The notes: generated from the sequence alone by a model not told the origin. 64,000 nucleotides of DNA from Podarcis raffonei (GCF_027172205.1 NC_070614.1:39004001-39068000); one strand, 5' to 3'; shown: positions 11,615 to 41,950, counted from the first letter of the stretch. Numbers and translations are program-made.

Positions 11615-12027
11615 CAGTGGTACCTCGGGTTAACTACTTACCGTATTTTTTGCACCATAACACTCACTTTTTTCCTCCTAGAAAGTAAGGGGAAATGTCT
11701 GTGCGTGTTATGGAGGGAATGCCTATGGGTGGCATGCCTACGGATTTTCCTCCTCTAAAAACTAAGTGCGTGTTATGGTCGGGTGCATGTTATAGAGCGA
11801 AAAATACGGTAATTCGTTCCGGAGGTCCGTACTTAACTTGAAACTGTTCTTAACCTGAAGCACCACTTTAGCTAATAGGGTCTCCTGCTGCCGCCGCGCC
11901 GCCAGAGCACAATTTCTGTTCTCATCCTGAAGCAAAGTTCTTAACCTGAAGCACTATTTCTGGGTTAGCGGAGTCTGTAACCTGAAGCGTATGTAACCTG
12001 AAGCATATGTAACCTGAGGTACCACTG
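11615..12027. mobile_element. CAGTGGTACCTC-type MITE carrying a nested MITE
   Basis: Ends CAGTGGTACCTCGGGTTAA and CCTGAGGTACCACTG; TA at 12028-12029. The body (minus the insert) matches 9194-9427 in reverse. It is interrupted by the element at 11641-11809. Confidence 0.8.
11641..11809. mobile_element. Nested MITE with CCGTATTTTT ends
   Basis: 169 bp, inverted ends CCGTATTTTTTGC and GCGAAAAATACGG, flanked by TA on both sides (11639-11640, 11810-11811). Removing it leaves a continuous outer MITE, so it inserted later. Confidence 0.85.
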
Positions 12028-12306
12028 TAATGTTATTTTAAAAATGTTAGTTTTATTTTTTTTTAAATTGTGGGTTGTTAATTCACCTTGTAAGATCACC
12101 TTCCCACTTTGTGTCTATCAGCTAGTAAGCATACATAGCCAAAATCTCACAGGCCCCAATAAAACCTGGCAAAAGAAGAACCAAAGCAGAATTGTGGGTC
12201 TACAAAAGCAAACAGGAGCAGCCAGATGGTGGAATGCACTCCCAAGAATTTACCTTGAGAAAGCAACACAAATTTCTAGTGCTCACAGCAGGAGCGAAAC
12301 CACCAT

Positions 12307-12420
12307 CATCATCATTATTTATTAAATTTGTACACTGCCCTTCATCCAAAGATCACAGGGTGGTTCACAACATAAAAAAACAGAAAGAGAACACAAAATA
12401 CATAAAAACAAACCAGTTAG
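12307..12420 (-). mobile_element. L2/CR1-like LINE 3' tail
   Basis: Reversed, it reads GTTGTGAACCACCCTGTGAT ... then TTTAATAAATAATGATG, the common squamate LINE tail. Confidence 0.55.
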
Positions 12421-13312
12421 GAGTGACCCTAAAATAGTTCAAAGTCAGACAGCTGGAAGATCAATTCTGGTCCTACAGTTCTGTACCTTTGCCTGCCCCA
12501 AGACATGCATCTTTCCCAATGACCATTAAATCTCTTCTGTCTCACCTGCCCAGTCCCAAGGTGCCTGCCCTACTTTCATGTCTCCTCTAATTTTAAACAA
12601 GGCCTTACCACTGCAAGATAGGACATAATAATAAAAAGAGGAACTTGGCATATGCACAGAGCACCTTTGCTTTGCTACAAGTACCCACAACAAAACCGCA
12701 GGGGTGGCTTCTAGGCACTAGGCCTGGAGGAGTGAGGCAGAAAGCAGGAACAGGCCACGCTCCAATTTCTCTTCCTCCTACTCCTCACCTTGAAAACTCA
12801 AGCACCAGAACAAGCTCCGTGGCAAAGCCAGCACTGATAGGCAAAGGGTCCCACTCCTGCATCCAGGATGAGAACCAAGCTAGAAAGTAAATAAGTAAAA
12901 GAAAGAAAGAAAGTCCATGTGTTTATACAGGCAGAGGAGCTTGCTAGAATGGAAGAGCAAGTGGCCAAAGTATAGCCTCCCCCGCCCCACCCAAAATTGC
13001 TTCAGAAGCAAAGATTTCACAAGGAACAAGCTTAAGCTTCCTGTAGCTCTGACAAGCTGAAATATCACACCATATTCCCTTTGCTGGGTCAAAGGACCAC
13101 TGAGCCTACCAGTCCATCTCCAACAATAGCCAGCCATGTGTCCCAGGACAAGTGTCCCCTGTTGCTCATCCACAGCATCTAGTTAACAAAAGGTATGTTA
13201 TCTCTGCCAAGGGAGGTTCCATCATCATTATTGGCTAGCAATCGCTGACAGGTTTTTCCGTGAATGTAGGAAGAACTCTAAAGGATCAAACCACAGGCCT
13301 ACCTAGCTCAGC

Positions 13313-13316
<4 letters not shown>

Positions 13317-13357
<41 letters not shown>
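13317..13357. repeat. (TC)n microsatellite
   Basis: About 20 CT units without interruption. Confidence 0.95.
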
Positions 13358-13362
<5 letters not shown>

Positions 13363-13652
13363 CCACTCGCAGGCTTATGGGAAGCCCAAAGCAGGACACA
13401 GGTATCTTTTCACTCTCCTGCTTGCAATCCCCAGCACCTGGCATTCAGAGGCATACAAATTCTGATCCTGAAGCCAGTACAGCCACCCTTTGACAGCTTT
13501 ATCCTTTCTTCAAGCTGCCTGGCTCATTGGCCACATCTTCTGGAAACAAATTCTGTAGTTTGCATTGTGCAAAAGCAGCGTTGGAAACTCAAATATATAA
13601 GTTAGGTACCAAATGGCACCTTAAACCTCGCATACTCGGACTGTCTATTTGC

Positions 13653-13708
13653 CGGGGGTTGGACTAGATGACCCTCAGGCTCCCTTCCAATGCTACACTT
13701 CTATGACC
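13653..13708 (+). mobile_element. CR1-type 3' tail
   Basis: GGTTGGACTAGATGACCCTC then TTCTATGACC, the CR1 tail used by several squamate SINEs. Confidence 0.6.
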
Positions 13709-14109
13709 TCAACTACATTGCTTGACTGTAGCTTGCTCTTACAACAATTCACTTGCCCCAGTATGCAAGAAAGAGAAACACACAAAGTGGAAATGGAAAT
13801 GGTATTAACTATAGACCAATGCAGAGGTTTTAAACTGTGATCGCCAACCTGGCCCCCAGAAATCTCCACGTAGTCGCAATTGGATCCGTCCCAGTAGCAA
13901 AACGTGCCTGGGAAATTTTGAACACTGTGCTAAAGCCACCAAAAAGCAGACCGCCAGCACATTTTGTAATGAACATATAGCAGAAAACAGTATTTCTTTG
14001 CTGCTCTCAACCAACTCCCAATCAATTTCTGTCAATTACTTTTCTAGTATTTCAGAGAAAAGAGTATAATATTTTGTATTCTTTTTAAAATGTGCTGGGG
14101 GGGGTGTCA

Positions 14110-14245
14110 TTGGGTTGTTGTTTTTAATTTTGACTATATATTTTGTGGTTTTATATTTTGATTTTGTTCTGTGAACCGCCCTGAGACCTCCAGGTATCGG
14201 GCAACATATAAATTCAATTAACAAAGATAAAAATAATAAAGCCCC
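14110..14245 (+). mobile_element. L2/CR1-like LINE 3' tail
   Basis: GTGAACCGCCCTGAGACCTC, then GGGCAACATATAAATTCAAT and an A/T-rich tail. Confidence 0.6.
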
Positions 14246-14849
14246 ACTATCAATTTGCTGGAAGTCGGCAGGTGCAAATCCTTCTATTTTAACCAAGAAC
14301 CACTGAATCAATTCCTTCCCAACTACTTGGCAGTGACATAACTCATCTTGCATTCACGGGGCCGGCCTCACTCCAGAGATGCCAGAGAGCACTCCCTCTC
14401 CCACTCACTCTTGCAGGACACGCCTGTCCCGTGAGGTGATCTTGGGTGGTTTGAAATGAAAGGGCAGAAATGAAATCTAACAGCCCGGAAAGAGGAAAGG
14501 GCATATGGGTTGCTGCCACACAGCCTCCTGGCTGGCCTCCACCACCTCCCAGCCATGTTCGCTTACAGACAAGCAGCCACTCACCTGGGCACAACGATAT
14601 CTCGGTGTCCCTTCTTCCGCAGATCTTCTGGGCAACTTTCTCTTGGTCACACTTTTATGAGCCCCAGGTGAGTGGAGGCTGTAGGCGGGCGAAGGAGTCA
14701 GCAGCAATATCACCCCCAAGAGCCTCAGGGTCCAGAGAAGGTGCTTCCGCCTCCCCACTTCCCCCAGCCAGGGGGCATCGCCAGGGGCCTCTTTTGGAAA
14801 ACGGGGGGATCTTGACAAGTTGGGGGGTTGCAAGGGCCGCCGGTGGAGG

Positions 14850-15650
14850 GAGCTTGCCAGACCACCGAGGGAGGGAGGATTCAGGAGTGGGGCTTTCCCG
14901 GGGAACGAGGCCAAGAGGGGTTTCCAACAGCGATCGTGAGGCGGGGGGCACTTGGATCGGGTAGGGGCCTGGGTTCAAAGGTCACGCAGGCAGGAAGGTC
15001 AGAGATCACTCCGGGGCCGGCGGGTCAGAGTTCAGAGCAGCTTCCTTGGGCAAAGGCTACCTGGGGTGAGGCGTCACGCTGGATTCCGGGTCAGGCGGGC
15101 AGCGGGGACGGAGGGAGCGGGGAGAGGCGACGGCTCCGTCCCTTTGGAGAAACCTCGGCCTGGCCCAGCCTGAGGGAGGACTCCGCCCCGGACAACCTCG
15201 TCTCCCTGGCAATGCCCAGAGATCAAGGGGGAGGGGGACCGCTCTACCCCAGCCCCTCTCTATGGCCCTCGCGGGGGCTCCGGGCCTCTCCCGGCGGACA
15301 GGGTAGAAGCGGCAGCAGTGGCAGTGGCGGCGGCGGCGCCGGGAGGACTCTCCGCAAAACGGAAGCGGAAGCTCACCTCCCGCAACTTCCGCCTCCAGCG
15401 CTCGCCCACTTCCGCCCGCACCCTTCTTCTGCTACCGCTTCTATGACCGCTACTTCCGGCATCATAGAGATAATCGAGATGGAACTGATGGGAGACCAAG
15501 GGTAGTATATGGGAGGGGTGTCGAGACGCACGGAGGCCACCGAGATAGGGAAAGTGGGCGTTTCACGCAGCCTTGACTTCCGGTTTTTTTCGCTGGCGGC
15601 TTGGCGGGGTGTATTATAGGAAAGTACGCGGGTCTCTCCGGCGCGCCTTC
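14850..15650. promoter_or_regulatory. CpG-rich promoter region, probably EPN1
   Basis: Base composition changes sharply to G+C-rich with many CpGs. ETS/GABP-like TTCCGG or CGGAAG motifs cluster at about 15358-15470 and again at 15578-15584. No TATA box is evident. Activity in both directions is possible, but I see no coding exon on the plus strand to its right. Confidence 0.55.
15377..15500 (-). other. EPN1: Probable EPN1 non-coding first exon (5' UTR)
   Basis: On the minus strand a GC-rich stretch ends GCGGGAG followed by the donor GTGAGC (15376-15371). It lies in a CpG-rich region with several ETS-type CTTCCGG/CCGGAAG sites. The first EPN1 coding exon needs an upstream exon because an acceptor sits 8 nt before its ATG, and this is the best minus-strand donor in a promoter-like region between EPN1 and U2AF2. 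The upstream edge (transcription start) is a guess. Intron 1 would be about 12.3 kb. Confidence 0.5.
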
Positions 15651-16503
15651 ACGCTGTCGTTGCTTTTCGTCTCGCACGTTCACTCGCTCCCCTGAAGTGA
15701 TTTTTAAAATGTGAGAGAGCTTGTGCTGCCTATGCAGAACCAACACACAAGACCAGCCCAAAAGTTTAGACGTAACACCCTATTCCTCACTTCTGCCCAG
15801 TATGAACTCTTCTAAAATCTAGAATATCTTCATTACTTTGTACGGGCAGCTCTCAGTTTCGTCCCAGGAGTGAAAAACAGAAATTAAATCAATGAGCTGA
15901 TGGCAGGGCACCAGGTTGGCGAAGGGGCGCCTCCCCCGAAGCAAGACTTGCTGAATTCGACGGACTTAACTCCCAGGTGTGTATAGGATCGGCCCCTATG
16001 CTGTGCATTGGAAAGCAAAAGGTATTGTATTAGGCTGCAGTCCTCTACACACTGACCTGAAAGCAAGCTCCGTTGGACTCAATAACATTGATTGCGCTGT
16101 TAGGGAATGCCACGAACAGCGGCGGCGTTGGTGGCTCTTCACTTTATCTAACGCCGACATCCCTTTGCGGGCGCACCCTCGGGATTCGACCACTCGGAGC
16201 TGGCATAGATGTGCAGAGAAAGAACGGTGCTAACTGGGAGCGCAGTCCCGTTTCTTTTGCAGAGGTTTACGCGGACACAGAGGCTGAGCAGGGGACCCCC
16301 TTAGAGTTACACCCGTCGCTTGCATACTTTACACTGAAATAATTGGCGCTTAAAAGTTCTAGATGCTACCTTTAGCAGCGTGTAAAAGAATACAATGAAA
16401 TCAGAATGCTTCCTCTGTTCTGCAGATGCTTTTTGGGAGTATAGGCAGTCTTTACGGTTTGCTTTCTGAATAGGAGGCCGCCACCCCACCGCTCCAAACA
16501 TGT

Positions 16504-16635
16504 CATAGAATCTTAAGAGCTGGAAAGGACCGCGAGAGTCATCTAGTCCAACTCCCTGCGATGCAGGAAACCTGCCCACGGCCATCCCTGGGTGGTCTTG
16601 AACCACCAACCTTCTGGTTAACAGCCAGACACACT
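16504..16635 (-). mobile_element. tRNA-derived SINE with CR1 tail
   Basis: Starts (reversed) with a tRNA-like part containing GGTTGGTGGTTCAAGACC and ends with CTAGATGACTCTCG ... TTCTATGA, the CR1 tail. Confidence 0.6.
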
Positions 16636-16879
16636 TTCTTTTATTTAATAGCCCTCTCCTCCCAGAATTGTGGGAACTGGAGTTCAATCAGGTGCTGTTA
16701 GCTAGAGAAAGCAGGGACAATGGTCCTTGTTCTGTCTGAAATTCTCAACAGAAGTTCAGTTTCTGTGTTTCTCTAGAGAAACAGAATGAAGGCTACAGCA
16801 TCTGCACAGCAATTGTCGTTGTCCCCCCCCCCCAACAAATCAACACAACAACATCCTCCATAGCAATAGGGCCAACCAA

Positions 16880-17420
16880 AATGTCACAAAAGTGAGAAGT
16901 GGATCGTTGCAATTGGTTTGGTTTGGAAACGGCCACAAAGCTGTTAAAGAGGTGTCCTGCCAATGGCAAATAACACCTGTATTGAAAAAGCTGCACTGGG
17001 TGCCAATAAGCTGCCAGCCAAATTTAAGGTCTTGCTGTTGACATACAAAGCTTATAGCCAAGTTATACAAGCTACGAGCACCTTACCTTGTATACTCCCA
17101 CCTGGTGACTTTGATTGCTAGAAGAAACAGTGCTGGATGCTCCTGAGATTGGTCTTATGTCTACCAAGACCAGAGGCTTTAGCACGGCAGCACCTGTCCT
17201 TTAGAATGTGCTTCCAATTAACATCAGGCAGGCACAGATAATACTGGCATTTAGGAACCTGCCACTCACCTGTTTGCACAGGCCCTGCCTAAAGGTAGAT
17301 TCAGCTGTGCTGATGCATCAGATCTACTGATTTGTGATAAATTTTACATCTGTTTATTGTTGATTTTGTGTTTTTAAACATTACTTTTTCTCTTGATGTT
17401 GGTGTTGTAATTTGTCTTGC
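16880..17420 (+). mobile_element. Worn LINE fragment (L2/CR1-like ORF2 end)
   Basis: Translates in pieces to the LHWVP...FKVLLLTYKA motif typical of the C-terminal part of L2/CR1-type ORF2, followed by a 3' UTR-like region. Many frame breaks. Confidence 0.5.
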
Positions 17421-18329
17421 AAACAAATAAGAACCTGTCATTAATAACAAGTCTTTGAAATGCAGGAGTTATGTAGAAACAATGACATTAGCCTCACTAC
17501 AGGCAAAACAGATTGCTTTTTTGACATATAAAGCATGTGTGAATCCTGCAATCACCAGTTTATAGAATGAATAAATAATTGAAAATGTAAACTCCAGTAC
17601 AAGTAGTTACTGCTCCCTAACCAGGACACCCAGGTCCTTGCAACAGAAGGGAAACATACAAAGAAATAATGTTAGGTGGCGCACTAGACAAGGCCCCACC
17701 TTCAAATGGCAGGCTCACAGCCCCTCATGCTTTTGCACAGAGAAGACCACAAACCATCCTGCCCATGCTTGGTTACCAATGAGATGAGTTGCCTCAGTTT
17801 CATCCCAAAAGTTGCACACGTTCTTCAACACTCTCAGAGCACTCTGAAACAAGAATCAGAGCAGCCCTGAAACACCTGAACTTAAAGCTTGCTTTTATTG
17901 GTACTAATATATACAGGCATCCTCCCACTAACATGGCATCTGACTTGCGTGCAACTGCATATACGCTAGGTGCCAGGCAATAAACCGATTCAAACCTAGA
18001 AATGAGAGAGATTCAAACCTAGAACTGGAGAGTACTTGTGACTCACAAGGAGCCTGAAAAGGACATCAGTGAGGATGGAGGAAGCCCCAGGGAAACTGGA
18101 GGTGCAGCGGAGCTGTTAATGCTGCTCAACCTTCCCACCTAACAACTGATGTGCAGGGTAACACTTCAGCCTCCTGCTGGCTTTAGTTCTAGCTGTGGGT
18201 ATTTTTGGATACAGCAATTTTTGTATGGATTGAAGAGAGTGTAGCAGAGGGTGCTTAAAGCATTTTCCTCACTTTATAGGATTTCAGAAATGTGTGTGGG
18301 AGCCCAGAATATAACTCTTGCCTAAGGGG

Positions 18330-18356
18330 GGGGGGAGACACACACACACACACACC
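18330..18356. repeat. G run followed by (CA)n
   Basis: Nine G, then about eight CA units. Confidence 0.8.
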
Positions 18357-19974
18357 TGTATTTCTTCAGACTGCTAATGTTGAATTTTTTGGTTTTGGTT
18401 TTTTTAAAAAATCTGTAAATGTTGAGAAAGTATCCAACATCTCAGCATCTCTCTAAAGCAATTTTTTAAATCAACAGGTTGCTAATATATTTTCCATTAA
18501 CCACTTTCCCTTTGGATTTTCTTGTGACAGGATAGATAACAGCTACCAGGCTACTTCCTATTTGACTAACTTTCAAGACTTTAGCTGCAGTTCTGCACCC
18601 ACCTGACACCAAGCTCCATTGATCAAAATACAATTTAATTCCAAGTGAGCATGTGCAGGATTGGGCTAGAAGTGAAATCCCTCTAAGCTCATTAACTTTA
18701 TTTTTATTTATATAAAGCTGCATATCCCACCTCTATAATACAATGTTTTATCAAGGTGCCTTAATCACTTAAACTAGATGTTCTTTTAACCAAGGTGGTT
18801 TTGTAATCATAGCCTTCTCGATAATATATATGGGCAGGACTGCAGGCGCTTTGCTAAAGGAATCAAAATTCAGCAGTGATGGAACCCCAAATTCTGCAGC
18901 AAGAGAAGCTGTGCTCTGTAACCAGTATAAATTATGTGTGATGAGAGATCATTGCATTTCTAGCAAGAGGAAGCGGTGATCATAAGGACTAGGAAAAATG
19001 TGTGTGTGTACACGAGAGACAGAGAGAAGTTGAGTTTTGGGGGAATTATGTACTTCTGTGAAATTGAGTACATACACAGCCCTGTATACTGGTATTCCAG
19101 CCAGTCAAGGACCACAAATGACTGACCACTTTAAGCAGCACTTTAAGCAGCAGAGCAGTGAAACAGTTAACATATGCTACTTCTTCCATTAGACAAAGGT
19201 GAGAATGTATAGGTTATTCATCAGTAGGTAGGCCTAAAGACAAAGATGCCATCTGAGACAGTCAATATTTTACTTTTAAGTAGATTAAGTAGATTAAGCC
19301 AGTTTCTTAATTACAAAATGCTGCCTTAATTTTTCATGTAGACACAGATACTAATCTACAATACAGTTGGCTTCCTTAGAAGGAATTATCTAAAGTTTAG
19401 ATTTATCATTTTGCTCTGTCTTTTGTTCCTGGGACCACCCAGCATTAAATCTATACAGAAACCAGGCAATTTCCTATGGCCAAGGGCTAGGTATTCTCAT
19501 ACCCTTGTTAACTTGCAACTGTGGATTAGAAACATAAAGAACAGATGTCCAAATGACACCAGGGAATTGGAAAAAATGTTTACTTATGAGAGACAATGCT
19601 AGAGAAATAGTCGTCCATACACACAGCGCAGAGGAAAGGAAAATACAACAAAACGGGCCCATCTTGTTTAGAGCAAAACTCCTCTTGGGAAAAAATCAGA
19701 AACATCACAGTGGGATGGGGATATGGGGGAAAATAGTCAACGTTTCTACTACAGAGTAACCATCACTGGGAAACCGAGGGGGGTGGGGTGGGCCGAGGGA
19801 GCTGGTGGCAGGGATAGAAAAGGAAGGGATTGGGACAATTGGAAGAAAAAAAATACAGGAGATTTTGGCCATAAAATATAAACAGGCTATGTTGCTAAAG
19901 GAGCCTCTCCGGCCAGCGAGCTGCCCCTGCCTCCTTAAAACACCCCACACCCCCATGCCTGGCTCAGGGTTGGG

Positions 19975-38549
<18,575 letters not shown>

Positions 38550-39100
38550 GGTTAACGGAGACGGGACGGAGGAGGGCGGCCTGAACGCGGCCTCGCAGCT
38601 GCTCTAGTAGCTCTCGCTCTCCAGCTCCTCCTCACGCACTAGGCCGCAGGAGCGCCTTCCCTTGAGTTCGGCAACTTCCGGCGGCAGCTTCGGGTGTTAA
38701 CGGAAACGCTCGGCTATCTCCGGAAGACGCTTTCGAAATACGCTCGGCGGCCTCCTTAACCTCTCTAGGACAAAGCCTCGCTCGCTTTTCTTTTATTCGG
38801 AGAGCCTTCCTAGGAACGCTCGGGAGAGGCCACCCCCCCTCCCGTGCCTTCGGGTTTTTCCGGAAAGCCTCGGGGAAGGCCGAACCCTGCGCCTTCGGAA
38901 TTTTCCGGAGAGCCTCGGGTACTTCCGCTAGCGTCTGTTTCTCAGCGCCGCATGAGTTTTGCTCTTCCGTTCGTGCTCCCGCTTAAAAAGGAGGGAGGGG
39001 AGAATAAAAGCGCGGCTTCTCCCGAGTCTTCCACAACTGTTTCCGGGGCTGGCAAGTATTACCGTTGGACGTTAGGCAGTCGCTTCCGGCACAGCTCTTG
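38550..39100. promoter_or_regulatory. U2AF2: U2AF2 CpG-rich promoter with repeated ETS-type sites
   Basis: The region upstream of the ATG is rich in G+C and CpG and has no evident TATA box. TTCCGG/CCGGAA motifs recur at about 38674, 38716, 38857-38863 and 38902-38907, with TTCCG again at 38932 and TTCCGG near 39040 and 39082. Part of it is a tandem duplication with a 45-bp period (see repeat entry). Confidence 0.7.
38846..38919. repeat. 45-bp-period tandem duplication in U2AF2 promoter
   Basis: Two 29-bp copies, 38846-38874 and 38891-38919, differ at three positions. Each carries the palindromic core TTTCCGGA, an ETS-type site on both strands. Confidence 0.75.
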
Positions 39101-39139
39101 CACTTTGACCACGCGGTGACCACTTTTTATAAGAAATAA

Positions 39140-39995
39140 AATCTTTGATGAGGGTCAGCTTTAGAAGGGTCCTGCTGGGATCGGAACAAAAGCCCAACTA
39201 TAGATCAGCATCCTCTCCAATCAGGGGCCAACAAAATGCTGTTATAAGAAAAAACGGCTCCCTTTCCCTTATGGGGTATTTCGGAGCCCGTATAGAGTCC
39301 TTAAGTGGGTTCCCTATCGGTAGGAGAAAATAACAGAGGCCAACGAGAGTATATTGAGAAGCAAAGAGGCTAGTAAGCCTGATCTCTATTAAACTGTTGC
39401 AACAGGGTCTCCCACTTACCACATGCAGGTGGGAGAACCCTGAACAATGGTGTGCAAGCCTTTATATAGACTTTTGAAATTGCCCACCCTGTAGCCCAAG
39501 ACCACCCCCCAAAAAACATCATACATACATTACAGGAGGCGGCGGTCTGCAGCAGAAATCCTATCCGCCAGGATACCTAATACAGTAATGGTCACTGATT
39601 GCATTACCTGGGCAGTCTGGCCATTCTTTTGTGATGGTTAATACTTTAGTTCTTGAATCCATCTCACAGATTCGCCCTATTCATACACAAATATGACCTT
39701 AAGACAGGATTTGCAAGCAAAAAGACAATGGGAAGTCTTTTCCCATTTGCCTCCCTTCCTGCAGAGGAATATTTGAGGTCACTGGGAGAGTCAAAATGGC
39801 TTCAGGATTGCTTTCCCATACTATTTCCGACACATGGTTCATATATTTAGATATGTGTGCATTTATGAATATTTATTCTATATATGAGACCTTAAAATTC
39901 TTCTAATAATGCCTACGGGGAACTCTTAAAAACAGGACACGAGCACAGCAACAGCAGCAACATTCTCCCACCTAAATGAGGACTCCCAAAGGGAG
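39140..39995 (-). mobile_element. CR1/L3-type LINE tail split by a solo LTR
   Basis: The LINE tail runs 39140-39239 and resumes at about 39908-39995 (GCCTACGGGGAAC ... CAACATTCTCCCACCT). The two parts are continuous once the LTR between them is set aside. Confidence 0.65.
39240..39907 (-). mobile_element. Solo LTR of an endogenous retrovirus-like family (fossil)
   Basis: About 670 bp, minus orientation, with a TATATA-like promoter box, a polyadenylation region and TG/CA-like outer ends. AATGC occurs on both sides (39235-39239 and 39908-39912), a 5-bp target duplication. It is a relic with no internal region or coding part. Same family as 40429-41113. Confidence 0.7.
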
Positions 39996-40334
39996 TAGCC
40001 ATCAGCTGCATAGTGGATGCACTGTAAAAGGGGGCGGGAAATTGCTTTCAAATTCTATGCCATGAGTCATAATTCACCCACAAGGCAGAGGTTAATATTC
40101 ACTTCCATTCGTACTGCTTTCCTATTCCTGTAGGAGAGACGGGCTCTCAGGTTTTTTTGTTTTACTTTATGCGTTTCACAGTTTCAATGACTGCAACACT
40201 CATGGCTTGAGATATGACTGGCTTCCCCCTACAATGGCTGGAATACAACCACTTTTATTTTATTTTTTTAAGTCAGCTGCAACATTTGCCAAAGTATAGG
40301 TACACCCATGCCTTTCACTGGGCATGATCTAGAT

Positions 40335-41217
40335 CAGTGGTTCCCAGAACCAGGATGTGCATATTCTGGGCTGCGCTCCTCTGAGAGTCAAAGCACCCAA
40401 AAACTTGTGGCTTTGGGTGCTGCATACTGTGATAGGAATTTTATGGTCTTAGATATATGGCAATGTTCATAACCGCACATACATAGATCAACACAGGAAG
40501 GCCAACCTGGAACCATTTTGATTCCTAAACTGACCAAATGTTTTCTCTGCAAGGTCAAACTGGAAAAGTCTCTCCATTGTCTCTTTCCTCACAAATCCTG
40601 TCTTAAGGACACATTTAAGATATGAATAAGGTGTGAGCCTGTGACCTGGCCCAGGAAATAAGTATTTTACCACTACAAAAGAATGGCCAGGCTCCCCAGG
40701 AAATCCAATCAAGTAACCTGCCAGACAGGAGATAAACAAGGACAAGAAAAAAACAACATTTAAATTTCTGTGATGTAGGTGGGATGTATCTGGGGTGGTG
40801 GTCTTAGGTTACACCCCTTCTGTGATGTATGTGTAATGTTTCTGGGGGTGGTCTTGATCTAGAGGATGGGAATTTCAAAACTCTTTATAAGCCCTTGCAC
40901 AGCATTTTTGTGGGTCCTCTTCCTCTCCTGCGTGTGAGGGGAGTACCCTGTTGCAACAGATCAATAAAGATCAAGCTTACTAGCTGCTTTGCTTCTCAAT
41001 ATTCTCTGGTTGGCCTCTGTTATTTTCTCCTACCAATAGGGAACCTATGTAAGGACTCTATATGGGCTCTTGGATACCCCATAAGGGAAAAGGGCATATT
41101 TTTATTTACAACAATACTCATGCATTTTCGGACAGTTGATGGGTATATGCCATGGAACCCAGAGTGGGTTAGATGGACCCCCTGAGGGGTCTGCGTACCA
41201 CCATTTGGGAACCGCTG
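40335..41217. mobile_element. DNA-transposon relic with CAGTGGTTCCCA ends, split by a solo LTR
   Basis: Ends CAGTGGTTCCCA (40335) and TTTGGGAACCGCTG (to 41217) are inverted. Most of the interior is the LTR at 40429-41113; no target duplication was clear for the outer element. Confidence 0.5.
40429..41113 (+). mobile_element. Solo LTR of an endogenous retrovirus-like family (fossil)
   Basis: About 685 bp, plus orientation, with a TATA-like box, AATAAAGATC and a downstream R/U5-like part closely similar to the reversed LTR at 39240-39907. ATACT flanks it on both sides (40424-40428, 41114-41118). No internal region or coding part. The family (ERV class or Gypsy-like) is not resolved; the 5-bp duplications are compatible with either. 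Confidence 0.75.
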
Positions 41218-41950
41218 TGAAGCTCTCCACACACCCCACTGAGGTTCTTTAACAGCACATTTTCCCTCCTGTTCCTCCAGTGGGGCTTTCATAGGAGAAC
41301 TCCACACTAACAAAATGCTAAGTTCACCAAAAATGAAGGAAATCCCTTTTCTGAATCAGGCACCTGTGTTTCTCTCCCACTTCCTTTGCTTTCTATTGCA
41401 CATTTTCCCCCACTTTCCAGAGAGTAGCACCACAGCTTCAAGATAACCTTATCCAATGCTGTAGCAAGGGTATTTCATCGGACAACTTCTCCACATCACT
41501 GACATACATTTATTCCATCATGGAGCCCAAGGCAAAGTACATGTGGTTCTCAGGCAGTCAGCCATCAAGGCACAGCCCAGACCCAGACCCAGACCTGCTT
41601 AGCTTCAGTAAAGTAGTGCCTTCCTGCATATTTTAGGCCACACCCTGGGACTATACCAAATTCTATACCAAATTCTACTGTGCCATTTAGTGTACATTTC
41701 ACAATAATTCTCTCATCCTCACACCAAAACTGAGGGCATGCCATTAATTTTACAAACTGGTAACAAACTGAGTAACACCCAACTTAATTCTGACTCCCAG
41801 ATAATATACAGCTGAGGATTTGAATCGGTTGCCAACATCCAACTCTTCATCCCCTTGTTCCAAACCAGGAATATCCTAACTAGCCACAAATTCACACATT
41901 TTTGCAGCAATTATACAAACATGAAAAATTAAAACCACACATTGCTGAGT

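Larger units (their letters stand above)
3050..15376 (-). other. Probable EPN1 intron 1
   Basis: About 12.3 kb with no recognised host exon. It holds the MITE, L1, SINE and LINE pieces listed separately. The stretches 3781-5269, 5569-6639, 8416-9115, 9428-10380, 12411-13316 and 13707-14110 show no convincing gene or element. Interpretation as an intron depends on the inferred first exon at 15377. Confidence 0.5.
15651..19974. other. Spacer between EPN1 promoter and U2AF2 stop, including U2AF2 3' UTR
   Basis: The part next to 19975 must hold the U2AF2 3' UTR, but I found no isolated AATAAA on the minus strand close by (the nearest, 18697-18708, sits in a repeat-like tail). Otherwise it holds a reversed CR1-tailed SINE, a worn LINE and a short CA run; 15651-16503 and 17421-18339 show nothing else. 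Confidence 0.5.

Noticed and set aside
14828-15505. Long plus-strand open frame of 225 codons across the CpG-rich EPN1 promoter
   Set aside because: Composition-driven: G+C-rich sequence has few stops. No domain or family is recognisable, and the minus strand has a plausible EPN1 first exon here.
39240-41113. A single retroviral provirus between two LTRs
   Set aside because: The LTRs face opposite ways, have different target duplications, and the sequence between them is CR1 tail and other debris.
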